DNA from: DAORHV01 sp964448405
GTDB taxonomy: Bacteria > Patescibacteriota > Gracilibacteria > Peribacterales > Peribacteraceae
Assembly: GCA_964448405.1 (NCBI GenBank)
Contig: CAYUVW010000010.1
Coordinates: forward strand, 1 to 50,172
Length of the DNA: 50,172 nt
Direction of reading: 5' to 3'
Shown: piece by piece, positions 24,850 to 31,653 of the stretch
Layout of the letters: each line of letters begins with the position of its first letter
Numbering within the stretch: position 1 is the first letter of the stretch
Notes under the pieces: generated by a model
What the model was told of the DNA's origin: nothing
Databases searched by the model: none
The model's input: the letters and a program-made list of their open reading frames with translations, nothing else
Position numbers and translations under genes: made by a program

Positions 24850-25074
24850 TTAGGCGGCATCCTTGTTGTCCTTACCGTTGCCGGAGAAGTAGGTCATTAC
24901 CGCGCGGAACTTATCGCGGAGGTAGATGCCAAGGTCACTCAGGTGCTCATCCACTTCGGGTGCCGCATTACGCTTCTCGCGCTGTTCAGGTTGCTCCCAG
25001 GGGCGAGTCGTCATGGTGTGCTTGGTCATGGCATCGCGTTCGACACGCACTTGGCGATTTCTGAAAATCGGCAT
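24850..25074 (-). CDS. Small basic hypothetical protein upstream of rpsB
   Basis: A 74-residue hydrophilic, Arg-rich protein that I do not recognise. It starts MPIFRNRQVRVERDAMTKH, has a middle rich in Arg, Glu and Pro, then an amphipathic helix-prone DLGIYLRDKFRAVMTYFSG, and ends NGKDNKDAA. No signal peptide or membrane span. The start at 25074 was chosen over upstream in-frame starts, whose sequence runs through the repeat element and looks non-coding. The leader is pyrimidine-rich (TTTCCCCAC) with no Shine-Dalgarno. It precedes rpsB on the same strand. Confidence 0.6.
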   Translation of the reverse strand: MPIFRNRQVRVERDAMTKHTMTTRPWEQPEQREKRNAAPEVDEHLSDLGIYLRDKFRAVMTYFSGNGKDNKDAA

Positions 25075-25147
25075 GAGCAGTTGTGGGGAAAGTATGAGGC
25101 TGACTGTAAGGCGTCTTTGGAAGTGGTCAAGAAAATGGAAACAAATG

Positions 25148-25259
25148 ATGACTCCATGGACTCCAGAACTCCTAGGCTCCAAAAAATGCATCAAGGCCAA
25201 TGGAGTCTTGGAGTCAAAAAAACGACCCGAAGGTCGTTTTTGAGGAGTCTATGGAATCC
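25148..25259 (-). repeat. GACTCC-type intergenic repeat with terminator, after glyS
   Basis: On the minus strand it starts GATTCCATAGACTCC, then the terminator, two ACTCC copies, a spacer, and GGAGCC/GGAGTT/GGAGTC/GGAGTC copies. On the + strand the 9-nt period is clear at 25149-25179 (GACTCCATG, GACTCCAGA, ACTCCTAGG, CTCC). It is near-identical to 5868-5925 over its first half. Confidence 0.6.
25216..25241 (-). terminator. Rho-independent terminator of glyS
   Basis: Stem AAAAACGACC / GGTCGTTTTT with CGAA loop, a T run on the minus strand at 25222-25216; it is 20 nt past the glyS stop. It differs from the nrdJ terminator by a single base-pair swap. Confidence 0.88.
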
Positions 25260-25261
25260 GC

Positions 25262-26656
25262 CTATTTCAATTTCGCAATCAGCTCATCGATCGTCACGCG
25301 CTCCTGCTTCAGCGTGTCGCGGTCGCGGATCGTCACGGTGTCCTTGGCGCCTTGCTCGGTGTCTTCACCCAGCGTTCCGAAGTCCACGGTAATGCACTTG
25401 GGCGTGCCGGTTTCGTCCTGGCGGCGATAGCGCTTGCCGATACTTCCGGTCAGATCGAAATCAATCGTCAGGTCAGTTTCTTGAACAAGTTTTGTGTACA
25501 CCTCTTGAGCCTTGGCAACGAGGTGTTCCTTCTTGCTGAGCGGCAGAATAGCTACGTCCACGGGAGCCATTTTCGGAGCGAATTTCAGCACCGTGCGCAC
25601 GTCGTCTTCGGCCACCTTTTCCTCGTTGTACGCTTCCAGCAATAGCGCCAGCACGGCGCGCGTGAGACCGAAGGTCGGCTCGACCACGTACGGCAGGAAC
25701 TTTTTCTTTGGGTCATCTGGATCGGTGTACTTCAAGTCTTGGCCTGAAAACTTCTCGTGCTGCGTGAGGTCGAAATCCGAGCGGTTTGCCAAACCGAACA
25801 ATTCCCCCCAGCCCCACGGGTACATGTACTCAATGTCCAGTGTACGGCTGGAATAGTGCGAGAGTTCTTCCTTGGTGTGCTCGCGGATGCGCAAGCGCTC
25901 GGGTGAGAGTCCGATGTCCAAGCACCACTGCCACATGGCGTCCTTCCATTTTTCGAAGTGCACACCTTCGGTACCCGGTTCAATGAAGTACTCGATTTCC
26001 ATCTGCTGGAATTCCCGCGTGCGGAAGGTGAAGTTACCCGGTGTGATCTCGTTGCGGAACACGGTGCCGACCTGCGCGATGCCAAACGGCAAGCGCTTGC
26101 GCATGGTTTGCGACACGCTCTTAAAGTCTACGAACATGCCCTGGGCGGTCTCCGGACGCAGGTAAATGTCGCTTCCTTCGCCCTCTACCACACCCTGTTC
26201 GGTCTTGAACATCAGGCTGAATTTCTTGGCCACCGTCCAATCCACGCTCTTGCAGTTCGGGCAGGCGATCTTCTCGGCCATCAGCATCGGCTGGACTTGG
26301 TCCAACTTCAAAATGGCGGCTGCTTCCACGCCCATTTTTTCCTCAATAAGCTTGTCGCCGCGGAAGCGCTGCTTGCACTTCTTGCAGTCCACCAGCGGGT
26401 CGCCGAAGTTGCTGACGTGGCCGCTGGCTTCCCAGACTTTGGGGTTCATGAGAATGCCGCTCTCCAAGCCGACCATGTCTTGGCGGCTGCGGACAAAGCG
26501 GTTCCACCACAGTTTCTGCACGCGGCTTTTCAGTTCCAATCCCAGCGGGCCGTAGTCCCAGGTGTTGGCCAGTCCGCCGTAAATTTCGGAACCCGGGAAG
26601 ACGAATCCGCGGCGCTTGCAGAGTGAAACGATTTGGTCGAGGGTGGTGGCGGGCAT
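25262..26656 (-). CDS. glyS: Glycyl-tRNA synthetase (homodimeric class II)
   Basis: Charges tRNA-Gly. It has 464 residues, the size of the alpha2-type enzyme. Seen: GFVFPGSEIYGGLANTWDYGPLG near the N-terminus (family signature), cysteine pairs CKKC and CPNC in an insertion likely binding zinc, class II motif 2 region (FRNEITPGNFTFRTREFQQMEIEYFI), VRPETAQGMF, and motif 3 with GLTRAVLALL. The C-terminal anticodon-binding domain begins at about KMAPVDVAILPLSKK. The ATG at 26656 begins MPATTLDQIVSLCKRRGF; a TGCTATGCT element 27 nt upstream gives a short leader and fixes the start. A terminator follows inside a repeat element. It is divergent from the PrsW gene and shares a 144-nt promoter region with it. 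Confidence 0.96.
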   Translation of the reverse strand: MPATTLDQIVSLCKRRGFVFPGSEIYGGLANTWDYGPLGLELKSRVQKLWWNRFVRSRQDMVGLESGILMNPKVWEASGHVSNFGDPLVDCKKCKQRFRGDKLIEEKMGVEAAAILKLDQVQPMLMAEKIACPNCKSVDWTVAKKFSLMFKTEQGVVEGEGSDIYLRPETAQGMFVDFKSVSQTMRKRLPFGIAQVGTVFRNEITPGNFTFRTREFQQMEIEYFIEPGTEGVHFEKWKDAMWQWCLDIGLSPERLRIREHTKEELSHYSSRTLDIEYMYPWGWGELFGLANRSDFDLTQHEKFSGQDLKYTDPDDPKKKFLPYVVEPTFGLTRAVLALLLEAYNEEKVAEDDVRTVLKFAPKMAPVDVAILPLSKKEHLVAKAQEVYTKLVQETDLTIDFDLTGSIGKRYRRQDETGTPKCITVDFGTLGEDTEQGAKDTVTIRDRDTLKQERVTIDELIAKLK

Positions 26657-26683
26657 GGTGAGGCGAATGTGGAAGCGGCCCAG

Positions 26684-26692
26684 AGCATAGCA
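26684..26692 (-). promoter_or_regulatory. Extended -10 TGCTATGCT for glyS
   Basis: Preceded by TTTCC; 27 nt before the ATG. It is one half of a divergent promoter pair with 26772-26780. Confidence 0.5.
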
Positions 26693-26771
26693 GGAAACGC
26701 GCGGTTTTGCGGAGTCCATGCAGTCTTTGCATCTCCGGAGCCGCATCTTGCTTTATCAGAAGCCAAAAATC

Positions 26772-26780
26772 TGCTATAAT
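26772..26780 (+). promoter_or_regulatory. Extended -10 TGCTATAAT for the PrsW gene
   Basis: Perfect TGnTATAAT after AAAAATC; 20 nt before the ATG at 26801, giving a leader of about 14 nt that is pyrimidine-rich (TTTTATCTCCTCA). Confidence 0.7.
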
Positions 26781-26800
26781 CCTAAGATTTTATCTCCTCA

Positions 26801-28375
26801 ATGACCATCCCGATCATCATCGGCGTTGTGATCGTAGCGTTCATCTTGATCCGGATCTGGACCGGTGCCATGAACATTACGTCGGTCGACAGCCAGTCGT
26901 TGGCCGACGTGGAAAGCAAGCATCCGTACCTGCCAAGTCTGAAAGTCATGATTGCGGCAGTCGTAGTGACGGCAGCCGTTATTTTCTTGTCGGTGCAGTA
27001 CGGCAAGGGCACGTCATTGCTGACCAGCGTTGTCGATCAGTCCACCGCCTATCGCTCACTATTCGTGTTCTTGGCAATCGTGGCGTTCGGCATTTTCGAT
27101 CAAGCCCGTTGGCACGGTTCTAAGGATCGGTATCGATACTTCTTCGCCTTCGTGCTGGGAACCGTCGTAACGTGGATTCTGATTGCGTTCAAGCGTGCTA
27201 TTTTTGAAACAGGTGTCCAGCAGGACCCCTTTCTCGTGGCGCTTGGCGTGGTGTGTGTCGTTATCGCTTGGAGGTTTTTGTTCGGTCCTTGGAGCGCAAG
27301 CATTAAGGCCACCGTGCTCGGCACATTCGTCTTCTGGGTGTCGTATGCCATTTTGCGGCATTCAAGTGGCGAAATGCTGCTTTCCACGGCGTTGGCATCG
27401 CTTGTTGCCATTGTGCCGGTCATCGTCTGGTGCAAGTTGTTTTTGTCGTATCATCGGCAGCGTCTGAGCATCGTATTCCTGGCGTTCTTCGCCGGCATGC
27501 TCTCCACCGCGCCGATCTTGTTCTACCACGAGCTGATGATGCATTCGATTCAGCTCAACTTCTTTTTGTTCAAAGTCGTTCCGCTGAGCTTCGGCAGCAG
27601 TGCAGGAGCGTTCGTGAAAACCACGTTGCTCGAAGGCGTGGGAATCAAGACCACGCTGGCAATCGTCCTTACGACGCTGGTGACGTATTTGATCGTTGGA
27701 ATCATTGAAGAAGTGAGCAAATACTGGGTGCTGCGTCATAGCAGCAAGTCGTTCTTTCGGTCGATTGACGACGTCATGCAGCTGGCCATTATCGTGGCGA
27801 TTGGATTCGCCTTTGCCGAGAACCTTGTGAATCCCACGTATTTCGTCGGTTTCGTTCGCAACTACCTCATCCGCCCGGAGACGCCCATGTGGGGTGCATT
27901 CATCGGCAATGTCATCGGCCGCTCGGTGCTCACCAACATGGTGCACATTCTCTCTACCGGTGTGCTGGGCTACTTCTTCGGTTTGGCGTTCTTTGCTTCG
28001 CCGTTGCTGCGCGATCAATTTGCGCAGGGCAATGTTCACCCTGTCATCAATTGGATCCGCCGTCTGCTCGATCTTCACACCGAGGCCGTCTACGGGCGCT
28101 TCCAAATGGCGCTCGGCTTAACTGCGTCTATCGTTCTGCATGGCCTGTTCGACTTCACGGTGTCGTTGCCCGATGTCCTACCCGGCAACCCGGCCAGCAT
28201 CGGCGCATTGGTTGGTGCCGAGGCGAATTCTTTCTTAAGCGGCATCGCCATCACTTTGGTGCCTGCCGTGTTGTATGTGGTCGGAGGATTGTGGTTGTTG
28301 GTCTACCTGTTCGCACGCAAAGAAGACATGAAAGAATACGGCTCCGTGGTAGAGACGCAGACGTTCATCAGCTGA
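26801..28375 (+). CDS. PrsW-family intramembrane protease
   Basis: A 524-residue polytopic membrane protein with about ten hydrophobic spans. It carries the three PrsW signatures: IIEEVSKYW (E303, E304, K307), GFAFAENL (E340, N341) and LHGLFDF (H447), each next to a membrane span. PrsW-type glutamic intramembrane proteases cut membrane-bound regulators such as anti-sigma factors (PrsW cuts RsiW in Bacillus). This one is much longer than the about 200-residue Bacillus protein and has an extended N-terminal half. An S41 protease is encoded 119 nt downstream on the same strand; a two-step proteolytic cascade is possible but unproven. The TATAAT 20 nt upstream supports the ATG chosen. No substrate is evident in the window. 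Confidence 0.88.
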   Translation: MTIPIIIGVVIVAFILIRIWTGAMNITSVDSQSLADVESKHPYLPSLKVMIAAVVVTAAVIFLSVQYGKGTSLLTSVVDQSTAYRSLFVFLAIVAFGIFDQARWHGSKDRYRYFFAFVLGTVVTWILIAFKRAIFETGVQQDPFLVALGVVCVVIAWRFLFGPWSASIKATVLGTFVFWVSYAILRHSSGEMLLSTALASLVAIVPVIVWCKLFLSYHRQRLSIVFLAFFAGMLSTAPILFYHELMMHSIQLNFFLFKVVPLSFGSSAGAFVKTTLLEGVGIKTTLAIVLTTLVTYLIVGIIEEVSKYWVLRHSSKSFFRSIDDVMQLAIIVAIGFAFAENLVNPTYFVGFVRNYLIRPETPMWGAFIGNVIGRSVLTNMVHILSTGVLGYFFGLAFFASPLLRDQFAQGNVHPVINWIRRLLDLHTEAVYGRFQMALGLTASIVLHGLFDFTVSLPDVLPGNPASIGALVGAEANSFLSGIAITLVPAVLYVVGGLWLLVYLFARKEDMKEYGSVVETQTFIS

Positions 28376-28494
28376 CCATAAGAATGGATTAACGCGTGGC
28401 GTACTCCACGGTTGTTTTGCCACATCGCGGCGCGTACCATACGCGGTACCTCCCGTTTCGCGTTCGTACGAATCGGGTTTCCCACCCTGTCGTT

Positions 28495-30087
28495 ATGTCC
28501 ATGCGCAAGTCACTCGCCGCCCTGTTTATCGCCGCCCAACTGCTTTCTCCTGCCGCTGCATTCGCGCGTCCGGTGAGCGATATCGTCAATGTTTCCGCCG
28601 AAACGGTTTCCCGTATCGACTTTCTCACATGGTCTGCAGAAGTGACCGGTTTGCGTAAAAGCGACGACTGCACCTTGTCGTACACTCGCTATCCCAAGGG
28701 TCGCAAAGGAACATTGTGCTTGGCAAAGAACTCTGGAGCACTGGAGGCATTCGGTCCCGTGACCATGAATTACAACCTGAATAAGCCCATTTCACGCGGC
28801 GAGGCGGTGGATGTGCTTACCCAGATTATCGGCAAGCGTAAAGAGGCCGATGTCTCCGCATTCAAAGACGTAAAGACCACCCGCCAGAAGCAGGCCGTCA
28901 TGAACGCCATCGCACTGAAGTGGATGAACCCGGTGCGTGCCGATGCATTCGGCTGGAACGATCTCCTCACCGGCACCGAAGCCTCGTCGTTGTTGCAGGC
29001 TGCCGGCGATGCTGTGCCGCTCCAATTCACGGTAAAAGTGAACCAGGGTACGACGACTCCGTTGCCCAAAGAGGAGTTGCTGAATGCCGTTTGGCAGATC
29101 ATCCAGCGTGATTACTACAAGAAGGATGAGGTCAACGGCGACGAAGCCGCCTACAAAGCAATTGAAGGAATGGTCAGCGGTCTGAATGACCCATATTCCA
29201 CCTTCTTCCGCCCCGTCGGTGCCAGCGAGTTCAGTAACGGCATCAAGGGTGAAGTCAGCGGCATCGGCGCTCATGTCGAAGACAAGGGCGGCATGGTTAT
29301 CATTGTGGCTCCGTTGCCGGGTTCTCCTGCCGAGCGCGCGGGCTTGCAGACCGGCGATCAGATTTTAGAGGCCGATGGACACGTCTTGACCGGCATCGGC
29401 TTGGACAAAGCCGTCGGGTACATCCGTGGCGAGAAGGGCACTTTCGTGGAGCTGAAGCTGCTGCGTGCAGGCATTCAGATCAGTGTTCGGGTTGAACGCG
29501 CCATTATTTCCATCCCCGAGGTGCAAGTGAAGTGGCAGGGCGATATCGCCATTGTCGAGTTGCTGCAGTTCGGCGAGACGACAGAGCGACAGATCCGCAC
29601 CGTATTCACCGATGTCGCCAAGAAGAAGCCCAAGGGAATTATTTTGGATTTGCGAAACAACCCCGGTGGATTGCTGAGCGCTGCCGACACCGTGGTCAGC
29701 AACTTCGTTCCCCAGGGCAGCGTTGTTGCCCAGGTGAAGTCACCGAGCGAAACTCGAAACGAAGTCACTCTGGACGGCCCCACCGTTTCCGACACCACAA
29801 GGGTGGTGGTGCTGGTGAACAAGGGCTCTGCCAGCGCTTCCGAAATCGTAGCCGGCGCTCTGCAGGACTATAAGCGTGCGACCATCGTCGGCGAGACGAC
29901 GTTCGGCAAAGGAAGCGTGCAGGAAGTCATCTCCTTCAGCGGCGGCGAAGCGCTGAAGCTTACCGTTGCAAACTACTTCACTCCGCTTGGTAACAAGGTC
30001 GATGGCATTGGTATTAAGCCCGATATCGCCGTGACTGCCGACGATCGCGATGCACAATTGCAGCGCGCCTTGGATATCCTCCGTTAA
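28495..30087 (+). CDS. Exported S41 (C-terminal processing) peptidase with SLH-like N-terminal domain
   Basis: A 530-residue secreted serine protease. Its signal peptide (MSMRKSLAALFIAAQLLSPAAAFA) sets the start. Residues about 25-170 resemble a degenerate SLH-type module (DVLTQIIGK ... FKDVKTTRQKQAVMNAIA). An S41 N-terminal helix bundle follows (LLNAVWQIIQRDYYKKDEVNG), then a PDZ domain (about 245-330, ERAGLQTGDQILEADG), and the tail-specific protease core: LDLRNNPGG, KGSASASEIVAG with nucleophile Ser447, and FGKG with general-base Lys472. The 25-residue Ser-Lys spacing agrees with Prc/CtpA. Such proteases trim exported proteins or peptidoglycan-hydrolase regulators. It follows the PrsW gene on the same strand; an AAC/TACCAT-like promoter between them is not clear. 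Confidence 0.93.
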   Translation: MSMRKSLAALFIAAQLLSPAAAFARPVSDIVNVSAETVSRIDFLTWSAEVTGLRKSDDCTLSYTRYPKGRKGTLCLAKNSGALEAFGPVTMNYNLNKPISRGEAVDVLTQIIGKRKEADVSAFKDVKTTRQKQAVMNAIALKWMNPVRADAFGWNDLLTGTEASSLLQAAGDAVPLQFTVKVNQGTTTPLPKEELLNAVWQIIQRDYYKKDEVNGDEAAYKAIEGMVSGLNDPYSTFFRPVGASEFSNGIKGEVSGIGAHVEDKGGMVIIVAPLPGSPAERAGLQTGDQILEADGHVLTGIGLDKAVGYIRGEKGTFVELKLLRAGIQISVRVERAIISIPEVQVKWQGDIAIVELLQFGETTERQIRTVFTDVAKKKPKGIILDLRNNPGGLLSAADTVVSNFVPQGSVVAQVKSPSETRNEVTLDGPTVSDTTRVVVLVNKGSASASEIVAGALQDYKRATIVGETTFGKGSVQEVISFSGGEALKLTVANYFTPLGNKVDGIGIKPDIAVTADDRDAQLQRALDILR

Positions 30088-30093
30088 GCATCT

Positions 30094-30129
30094 CGCGAGA
30101 GGGAAACCCGCTGCGGTTTCCCTCTCGCG
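30094..30129. terminator. Strong 15-bp hairpin after the S41 protease gene
   Basis: Perfect stem CGCGAGAGGGAAACC / GGTTTCCCTCTCGCG with a 6-nt loop, 6 nt after the stop. No T run follows, so it may act as a 3' stabiliser or a repeat as much as a terminator. Confidence 0.55.
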
Positions 30130-30159
30130 GACTCTCCTTTCCCTGCGAGGAGCGGCTCC

Positions 30160-30187
30160 AGCGACGGGGCCCGAGAGACCCGTCGCT
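30160..30187. other. Second perfect hairpin before maf
   Basis: Nine-pair stem AGCGACGGG / CCCGTCGCT, 10-nt loop, directly upstream of the maf -10 element. Confidence 0.5.
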
Positions 30188-30209
30188 TCGCCGCGCCCCC
30201 TTGAAGCAG

Positions 30210-30215
30210 TACAAT
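30210..30215 (+). promoter_or_regulatory. -10-like TACAAT for maf, leaderless spacing
   Basis: TACAAT, then CTCCCCC (7 nt), then the ATG at 30223. Confidence 0.6.
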
Positions 30216-30222
30216 CTCCCCC

Positions 30223-30795
30223 ATGCAAAAGCTCATCTTGGCGTCCGCCAGCCCGCAGCGCAAAACGCTGTTGGCTGGCCTTGGCCTGGAATTCGACGTC
30301 ATCCCGAGCACTGTGAATGAAGAAGCCTGCACTGTGGTCGATCCCGCCGACCGCTCGGTAACGCTGGCGCGCCAGAAGGCCGAGGACGTGGCCGCCCGCA
30401 ATCCCGGAACGTATGTCATCGGTTGCGACACGCTGGTAGTAGATGCCAAGGGTGAGCGCCTGGAGAAGCCGGTCGACGAAGCGGATGCACGCCGTATGTT
30501 AAAGCTGCACGCCGGTACGCGCTCCACCGTGCACTCCGGCCTTTGCGTTGTTAGTCCGTTCGGCGAAGTAGAGGAAGGAATCTCGAGTTCGTACGTCTGG
30601 TTCAAGGAGCTCAGCAAGCAGGACCTGGATTGGTGGATCGGCACCGGGCAATGGAAAGACCGCTCCGGTGGCTTCCAGATCGATGGCCTGGGCCAGTTGA
30701 TGATTGAGCGTATCGACGGCGACTGGACGAGCATCGTTGGCCTGCCGGTGTTCCTGCTAGGACAGCTGCTCAACAAAAGCGGCTTCGATCTGTAG
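30223..30795 (+). CDS. maf: Maf-like nucleoside triphosphate pyrophosphatase
   Basis: House-cleaning NTP pyrophosphatase of the Maf/HAM1-like fold, hydrolysing non-canonical or excess nucleotides to the monophosphate; cytoplasmic. It has 190 residues, the usual length. Seen: LILASASPQRKTLLAGLG at the N-terminus (substrate-loop S-x-S-P-R-R variant), VIGCDTLVV with the conserved Asp, and GGFQIDGLGQLMIERIDGDW, equivalent to the family A-Y-G-I-Q-G segment, followed by VGLPV. The exact substrate class (YhdE versus YceF) cannot be told. TACAAT ends 7 nt before the ATG and the intervening bases are CTCCCCC, so the mRNA is probably leaderless. The next gene, rpsU, converges on it. Confidence 0.94.
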   Translation: MQKLILASASPQRKTLLAGLGLEFDVIPSTVNEEACTVVDPADRSVTLARQKAEDVAARNPGTYVIGCDTLVVDAKGERLEKPVDEADARRMLKLHAGTRSTVHSGLCVVSPFGEVEEGISSSYVWFKELSKQDLDWWIGTGQWKDRSGGFQIDGLGQLMIERIDGDWTSIVGLPVFLLGQLLNKSGFDL

Positions 30796-30802
30796 GCGAA
30801 GC

Positions 30803-30825
30803 CTGGAGTCTTGGAGACTAGGGTC
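30803..30825. repeat. Short GGAGTC-type repeat fragment
   Basis: CTGGAGTCTTGGAGACTAGG: two units in the 9-nt register of the elements at 5868 and 25148, just after the maf stop. Confidence 0.4.
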
Positions 30826-30846
30826 ACGACAAAAGAATCGCTGCAG

Positions 30847-30864
30847 GGAAAACCTCCGGAGGTT
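30847..30864 (-). terminator. Terminator of rpsU
   Basis: AACCTCC / GGAGGTT perfect palindrome, continued by TTTTCCC on the minus strand, just after the rpsU stop. Short stem and T tract. Confidence 0.6.
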
Positions 30865-30866
30865 CT

Positions 30867-31082
30867 CTACATGTTCGAGTAATACTGGTTCTTGCGGTTC
30901 TGAGCGCGGAAACCTTCGCGCTTGAGGGCGCGGATACGCTGCAGACGGCGTGTGAGGGGCTTCTTGCGGTACTTGCGCTCGCGCAGGATCTTTACGAAGC
31001 GAGCTTCCTGGACCTGCTTTTTAAAGCGGCCCTGCAAGCGGTCGTTCGATTCCTCGCCTTTCTTGATTGCGTAGACGGTCAT
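30867..31082 (-). CDS. rpsU: 30S ribosomal protein S21
   Basis: Small basic ribosomal protein of the 30S platform, near the anti-Shine-Dalgarno end of 16S rRNA. It has 71 residues, very basic, with the S21 pattern (AIKKGEESNDRLQGRFKKQV, then ARFVKILRERKYRKKPLTRR, family Y-x-K-P-x-x-x-R). The leader contains pyrimidine-rich GGGCTCCTCTAAGCTACC and no purine-rich Shine-Dalgarno. That matters because S21 is linked in some phyla to control of Shine-Dalgarno-based initiation. It is a single-gene unit followed by a short terminator. Confidence 0.96.
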   Translation of the reverse strand: MTVYAIKKGEESNDRLQGRFKKQVQEARFVKILRERKYRKKPLTRRLQRIRALKREGFRAQNRKNQYYSNM

Positions 31083-31164
31083 AAAGCTGAGGTAGCTTAG
31101 AGGAGCCCGAATGCTGCTGCAAGTCTATTTTGCACGGCACTTTGTACTAGATTCAATCGCGAGA

Positions 31165-31191
31165 GGGGCCGGGGCATTGCGCCCCAGCCCC
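31165..31191. terminator. GC-rich hairpin after a small ORF
   Basis: GGGGCCGGGGC / GCCCCAGCCCC with one mismatch and an ATTGC loop, just past the stop of the 31197-31385 ORF on the minus strand. No clear T run. Confidence 0.4.
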
Positions 31192-31196
31192 CGTGT

Positions 31197-31385
31197 TCAC
31201 TTCGTCGGCTTCTTGCCTTCAGAAGAGGAACTGCTGCAGAGAACAATGATTACCATTAGTGCCAAGAGGAGGCCGAAATCCTGTAGCTGCCATATTCCGA
31301 ATGGCGAACCCTCTTCGTTTTTCTCCCGACCCATGCAGGTCGCTACAAATCCAAGCATTGCAATTCTTCTTATCCAAGTAAGCAT
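31197..31385 (-). CDS. Putative small membrane protein
   Basis: A 62-residue ORF with one hydrophobic stretch (FGLLLALMVIIVLC) and a Lys-rich tail (SSSSSEGKKPTK), flanked by a short basic N-terminus (MLTWIRRIAMLGFVATCMG, also moderately hydrophobic). No family recognised. It is one of the very few ORFs here with a textbook Shine-Dalgarno: GGAGG lies 4 nt before the ATG. TATACT (preceded by TG) lies upstream, with TTGACA farther off at a long spacing, and a GC-rich hairpin follows the stop. Base composition of the flanks is more AT-rich than the neighbours. Real-gene status is moderately likely. Confidence 0.5.
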   Translation of the reverse strand: MLTWIRRIAMLGFVATCMGREKNEEGSPFGIWQLQDFGLLLALMVIIVLCSSSSSEGKKPTK

Positions 31386-31474
31386 ATCGCCTCCGAAGTG
31401 AAAGATCTTTTAATGCCCAGAGCGTTTCCAGGCTAAGTATACAGTGAATATTAATTATAAAATGTCAATAATTT

Positions 31475-31507
31475 ACTTGCAGGCCCCGTATATGGCGCGC
31501 TGCAAGT
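31475..31507. repeat. 8-bp inverted repeat in AT-rich spacer
   Basis: ACTTGCAG and CTGCAAGT arms around a 17-nt GC-rich middle. The surrounding 31386-31653 interval holds no gene I can support. Confidence 0.4.
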
Positions 31508-31556
31508 GCAATTCGGGGGGTGTCGGGAATTCTATGAGATGCGCAAAACACTCCTG

Positions 31557-31575
31557 CAACCGACTCCGTCGGTTG
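31557..31575 (-). terminator. Hairpin downstream of carB
   Basis: Perfect CAACCGAC / GTCGGTTG stem with a 3-nt loop, about 80 nt past the carB stop; a TTTT is 12 nt farther on. Weak as a terminator. Confidence 0.4.
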
Positions 31576-31653
31576 TAGGGAATGCAGCGGTTTGCACAGT
31601 GGCAACACATAGGAGAGCACGGCAAAACTGACAACTTTCTTTTGTATTGCGCT

